Under the pieces are notes generated by a model. That model ran no database searches. It was not told where the DNA came from and saw nothing but the letters and a program-made list of their open reading frames with translations. Below, in pieces: positions 3,773-5,814 of a DNA stretch of 5,814 bases. Both the position numbers and the translations under genes were made by a program. The stretch's first letter is position 1. Each line of letters starts with the position of its first letter. Source of the DNA: an uncultured Clostridia bacterium (GTDB lineage Bacteria; Bacillota; Clostridia; Christensenellales; Aristaeellaceae); assembly GCA_944363005.1 (NCBI GenBank), contig CALVTV010000251.1, positions 1-5,814 of the forward strand. Direction: 5' to 3'.

Positions 3773-5368
3773 ATGCAGAAATATTTCGGCGTCAGCGCGT
3801 CGCCGGGCCGGGTGGCCGGGCCGGTGTACCGTCTGCGCCATACACATGCGGGTTTGGGCCGCAGCGTCGGCGCGCCGCAAAGCGAGTTGGCAACATACGA
3901 AGCGGCGGTCCAGCAAGCATGTAAAGAGCTTGAAGCGCTGGGGGACGCAGCGGATGCGCAGGATCGCGACATCTTCATGGCGCAGCGCATGATGCTCAAG
4001 GACGAGGGCCTCGCGGAGGAGACGCGCGCGTACATCCGCGTTGGCGCGGGAGCGGCGGCGGCCGTGGAACGTGCCGCGGGCGTTTATGCCGACAAACTGC
4101 GCAACATCGGAGACGATTATCTTGCGGCCCGCGCGTGCGATGTTCTGGACGTGTCGCACCGCGTTGTCGGCGTGCTGGATGCGCACAAGAGCGATTTGAC
4201 GGAGCTGACAAAGCCTGTCATCCTCGCGTCGGAGGAGATCTATCCTTCTGATATTGTGGCGCTCCCGCGAGGCATGGTGCTCGGGTTTGTCACAAGCCGG
4301 GGCGGCGTCAACGCGCACGCCGCGATCATCGCGCGCACGATGGGGATCCCCGCCGTCGTGATGGCGGGCGATGAATTCCTTGAGGTGTGCGACGGCAAAT
4401 ACGCGGTGCTTGACGGTGGCACGGGTGCGTTCATGCTTGACCCGGACGAGGCCACGAAAGCGCGCTTTTCGCATGCGATGCGCATGGAACAGCGGCGCAT
4501 TCTGGCGCAGGGGCTGCACGCGGAACCGTGTGCCACGCAGGACGGAACGGCGATCACGCTGTACGCAAACTGTGCTACGGTCAGTGACGTCTCGCTGGCC
4601 GTCGCGCTAGGCGCGCAGGGCATCGGCACGCTGCACAGCGACTACGTTCTCATGGCCGGGCGCATCCGGACGGAGAACGAGCAGGTGGATTTTTACACCG
4701 AATGCCTGCGCGCGGCGCGCGGGCTTCCGGTGCATGTTGTGACGTACGACATTGGCGCGGACAAATCGCTGCGCGGAAGTCAGCCTGAGGCGGCCAACCC
4801 CGCGCTTGCGCTGCGCGGTGTCCGGTACTGTCTGGCAAATAAGACCTTTTTCGTGCTTCAGTTGGCGGCGCTTCTGCGCGCTGCCATGTACGGCGATTTG
4901 CGCATCGTGCTGCCGATGGTGGCTTCGGTGGAGGAAATGCTGCGGGTGGAAGAGGTCCTCGAGGAGACGCGCCAGATGCTGCGGCGCCGCGGCGAACGCT
5001 TCAAGGAGAATGTTCCGGTGGGCGTAGTGATCGAGACGCCTGCCGCCGCGCTCTTGTCAGATGAACTGGCCGCGCACGCCTCGTTTTTCGCCATCGGCAC
5101 AAACGACCTGACGCAATACACGCATGCGGTCGACCGCGCGGACGCATCTGTGCAGGAATATTATCCCAAGCGCTCGCGCGCGGTGGAAAAACTGCTGGCG
5201 ATCACGCTGGAAAATGCCGCGAAAGCCGGGATCCCGGCCTATGTGTGCGGCGACAGCAATGAACCGCTGCAAGCCGAGCGCTACGTGCGCGGCGGCGCGC
5301 GGATGCTCAGTGTCTATCCGCGTTCGCTCCCTGCGGTGCGGGAGCACCTGTCGCAGATCTCGCTGTGA
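3773..5368 (+). CDS. ptsI: PTS enzyme I-like protein (PEP-protein phosphotransferase), divergent
   Basis: A 531-residue cytoplasmic protein aligning along the whole of PTS enzyme I, which moves phosphate from PEP to HPr to drive sugar uptake. In order: an N-terminal start like FGVSASPGRVAGPVYRL, an HPr-binding helical region (about 40-140), the phospho-histidine domain with H182 (GGVNAHAAIIARTMGIPAVV), and the C-terminal PEP-binding barrel. Conserved barrel residues include R348 (NPALALRGVR), E421 (IETPAAA), N444 and D445 (FAIGTNDLTQYT), R455, and C492 (VCGD) at the general acid position. Two positions are odd: the classical LLRTEF motif reads TLHSDY (H288 for Arg), and RTxDIGGDK reads VTYDIGADK (V323 for Arg). 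Both arginines bind PEP in E. coli enzyme I. It is also about 40 residues short at the C terminus, and no HPr gene is adjacent. It may be a paralogue with altered donor or activity. ATG 3773 is preceded by AGGTGG. Confidence 0.88.
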   Translation: MQKYFGVSASPGRVAGPVYRLRHTHAGLGRSVGAPQSELATYEAAVQQACKELEALGDAADAQDRDIFMAQRMMLKDEGLAEETRAYIRVGAGAAAAVERAAGVYADKLRNIGDDYLAARACDVLDVSHRVVGVLDAHKSDLTELTKPVILASEEIYPSDIVALPRGMVLGFVTSRGGVNAHAAIIARTMGIPAVVMAGDEFLEVCDGKYAVLDGGTGAFMLDPDEATKARFSHAMRMEQRRILAQGLHAEPCATQDGTAITLYANCATVSDVSLAVALGAQGIGTLHSDYVLMAGRIRTENEQVDFYTECLRAARGLPVHVVTYDIGADKSLRGSQPEAANPALALRGVRYCLANKTFFVLQLAALLRAAMYGDLRIVLPMVASVEEMLRVEEVLEETRQMLRRRGERFKENVPVGVVIETPAAALLSDELAAHASFFAIGTNDLTQYTHAVDRADASVQEYYPKRSRAVEKLLAITLENAAKAGIPAYVCGDSNEPLQAERYVRGGARMLSVYPRSLPAVREHLSQISL

Positions 5369-5387
5369 CAAACAAAAGAGAATACAA

Positions 5388-5422
5388 CGCGCCCCGGCCC
5401 TCACACAGAGGGCCGGGGCGCG
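5388..5422. terminator. long GC-rich hairpin terminator between convergent genes
   Basis: Bases 5388-5401 pair perfectly with 5409-5422 (14 bp, nearly all G-C) around a 7-base loop. It lies between the ends of the enzyme I-like gene (stop 5368) and the ATPase gene (stop 5431-5429). The T-tract is poor on the plus strand (GTTCGTTTA) and better on the minus strand (T-rich CTCTTTTGTTTG after a short gap). It probably serves both converging transcripts. Confidence 0.8.
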
Positions 5423-5428
5423 GTTCGT

Positions 5429-5814
5429 TTACCGGCGTGTGCGCCGGAGGATGAACTTGACCGCCTCAACAATGGGGATCACCAGCACGGCAATGCCCAG
5501 CGCGACGAAGTATTCCATCAGGCTGATGTGCTCGAATCCAAAGGCGTCCGAGAGGCCGGGGAGATAGAGGATGGCGGTCGACAGCGCGAGGCTTCCCAGC
5601 ATCGCGCCCCACAGCACGACGTTGTGCGTGTTCAGGCGGAACACGCTTTCGCGGCGGCTGCGCATGTTGAACGAGTGGAAGATCTCGGCCATGCTCATCG
5701 TCAGAAACGCCATCGTCATGCCGTCGGCGCTCTGGGCGATCTCCCACACGCCGCTCTCAAGGTAGTGGCCGATGAAGTACGCCGCCAGCGTCAGCGCGGC
5801 CACCATCACGCCCT
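5429..5814 (-). CDS. cation-transporting P-type ATPase, C-terminal part (partial)
   Basis: The last 128 residues of a P-type ATPase resembling the Ca2+/Mn2+-transporting (type IIA) group; the frame is open to the right edge, so the gene starts outside the window. The visible part is the C-terminal membrane domain. It has a segment with MVAALTLAAYFIGHYLE, then the typical FLTMSMAEIFHSFNMRS stretch (family pattern Q/E-hydrophobic-H-x-F-N-x-R-S), then a helix VVLWGAMLGSLALSTAILY, and a last helix MEYFVALGIAVLVIPIVEAVKF ending in a basic tail RRTRR. The phosphorylation and nucleotide domains are not in the window, so ion specificity cannot be decided. The gene converges on the enzyme I-like gene with only 60 bp between them. 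Confidence 0.9.
   Translation of the reverse strand, partial: GVMVAALTLAAYFIGHYLESGVWEIAQSADGMTMAFLTMSMAEIFHSFNMRSRRESVFRLNTHNVVLWGAMLGSLALSTAILYLPGLSDAFGFEHISLMEYFVALGIAVLVIPIVEAVKFILRRTRR

Noticed and set aside
3638..4519. A 293-codon minus-strand open frame inside the enzyme I-like gene
   Set aside because: It is very rich in Arg, His and Ala and is a GC-rich antisense shadow of a clearly coding gene.

Overview
The window looks like the junction between an integrated mobile element (left, about 1-2727) and host chromosome (right, about 2728-5814) of a Gram-positive bacterium of the Clostridia type. The evidence is strong AGGAGG-type ribosome binding sites, near-consensus housekeeping promoters with 17-bp spacers, a Tn916-like tyrosine integrase with a small excisionase, and a hemolysin III / PTS enzyme I / P-type ATPase neighbourhood. 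The two sides differ visibly in composition: the integrase side is moderately AT-rich and the chromosomal genes are clearly GC-rich. The species cannot be named from the sequence.

Left part (1-1161): the last codons of an unidentified gene, a hairpin without a T-run, a strong rho-independent terminator (209-255), and a short sigma-70 region-4-like remnant (270-452). A 457-base stretch without a credible gene follows. It is full of strong nested hairpins and ends in a possible H-type pseudoknot just before the excisionase ribosome binding site, so it is a candidate structured RNA or long 5' leader. Then come xis (910-1161) and int (1258-2415).

Junction (2416-2800): int ends at a terminator shared with a minus-strand tRNA-Ser(CGA) gene (2454-2543). 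The 5' half of this tRNA gene, plus 4 upstream bases, is repeated exactly (46 bp) 180 bp further right at 2682-2727. That second copy sits next to a near-perfect promoter (TTGACG, 17 bp, TATAAT) firing leftwards. The simplest reading is that an element integrated at the anticodon-loop region of a chromosomal tRNA-Ser gene. The chromosomal promoter and 5' half remain on the right, and a complete tRNA copy lies inside the int-proximal end. The 134 bp between the repeats contains short tandem repeats that could be integrase arm sites.

Right part (2826-5814): a hemolysin III family membrane protein (minus) and a PTS enzyme I-like protein (plus) are divergently transcribed from two clear promoters about 60 bp apart. 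The enzyme I-like protein keeps the phospho-histidine and catalytic cysteine but appears to lack two arginines that bind PEP in classical enzyme I. It converges, across a long GC-rich terminator hairpin, on the C-terminal end of a cation-transporting P-type ATPase that runs off the window.

No CRISPR array, insertion sequence or complete defence system is visible. The most interesting items are the ORF-less structured region, the tRNA/attachment-site arrangement, and the altered enzyme I active site.
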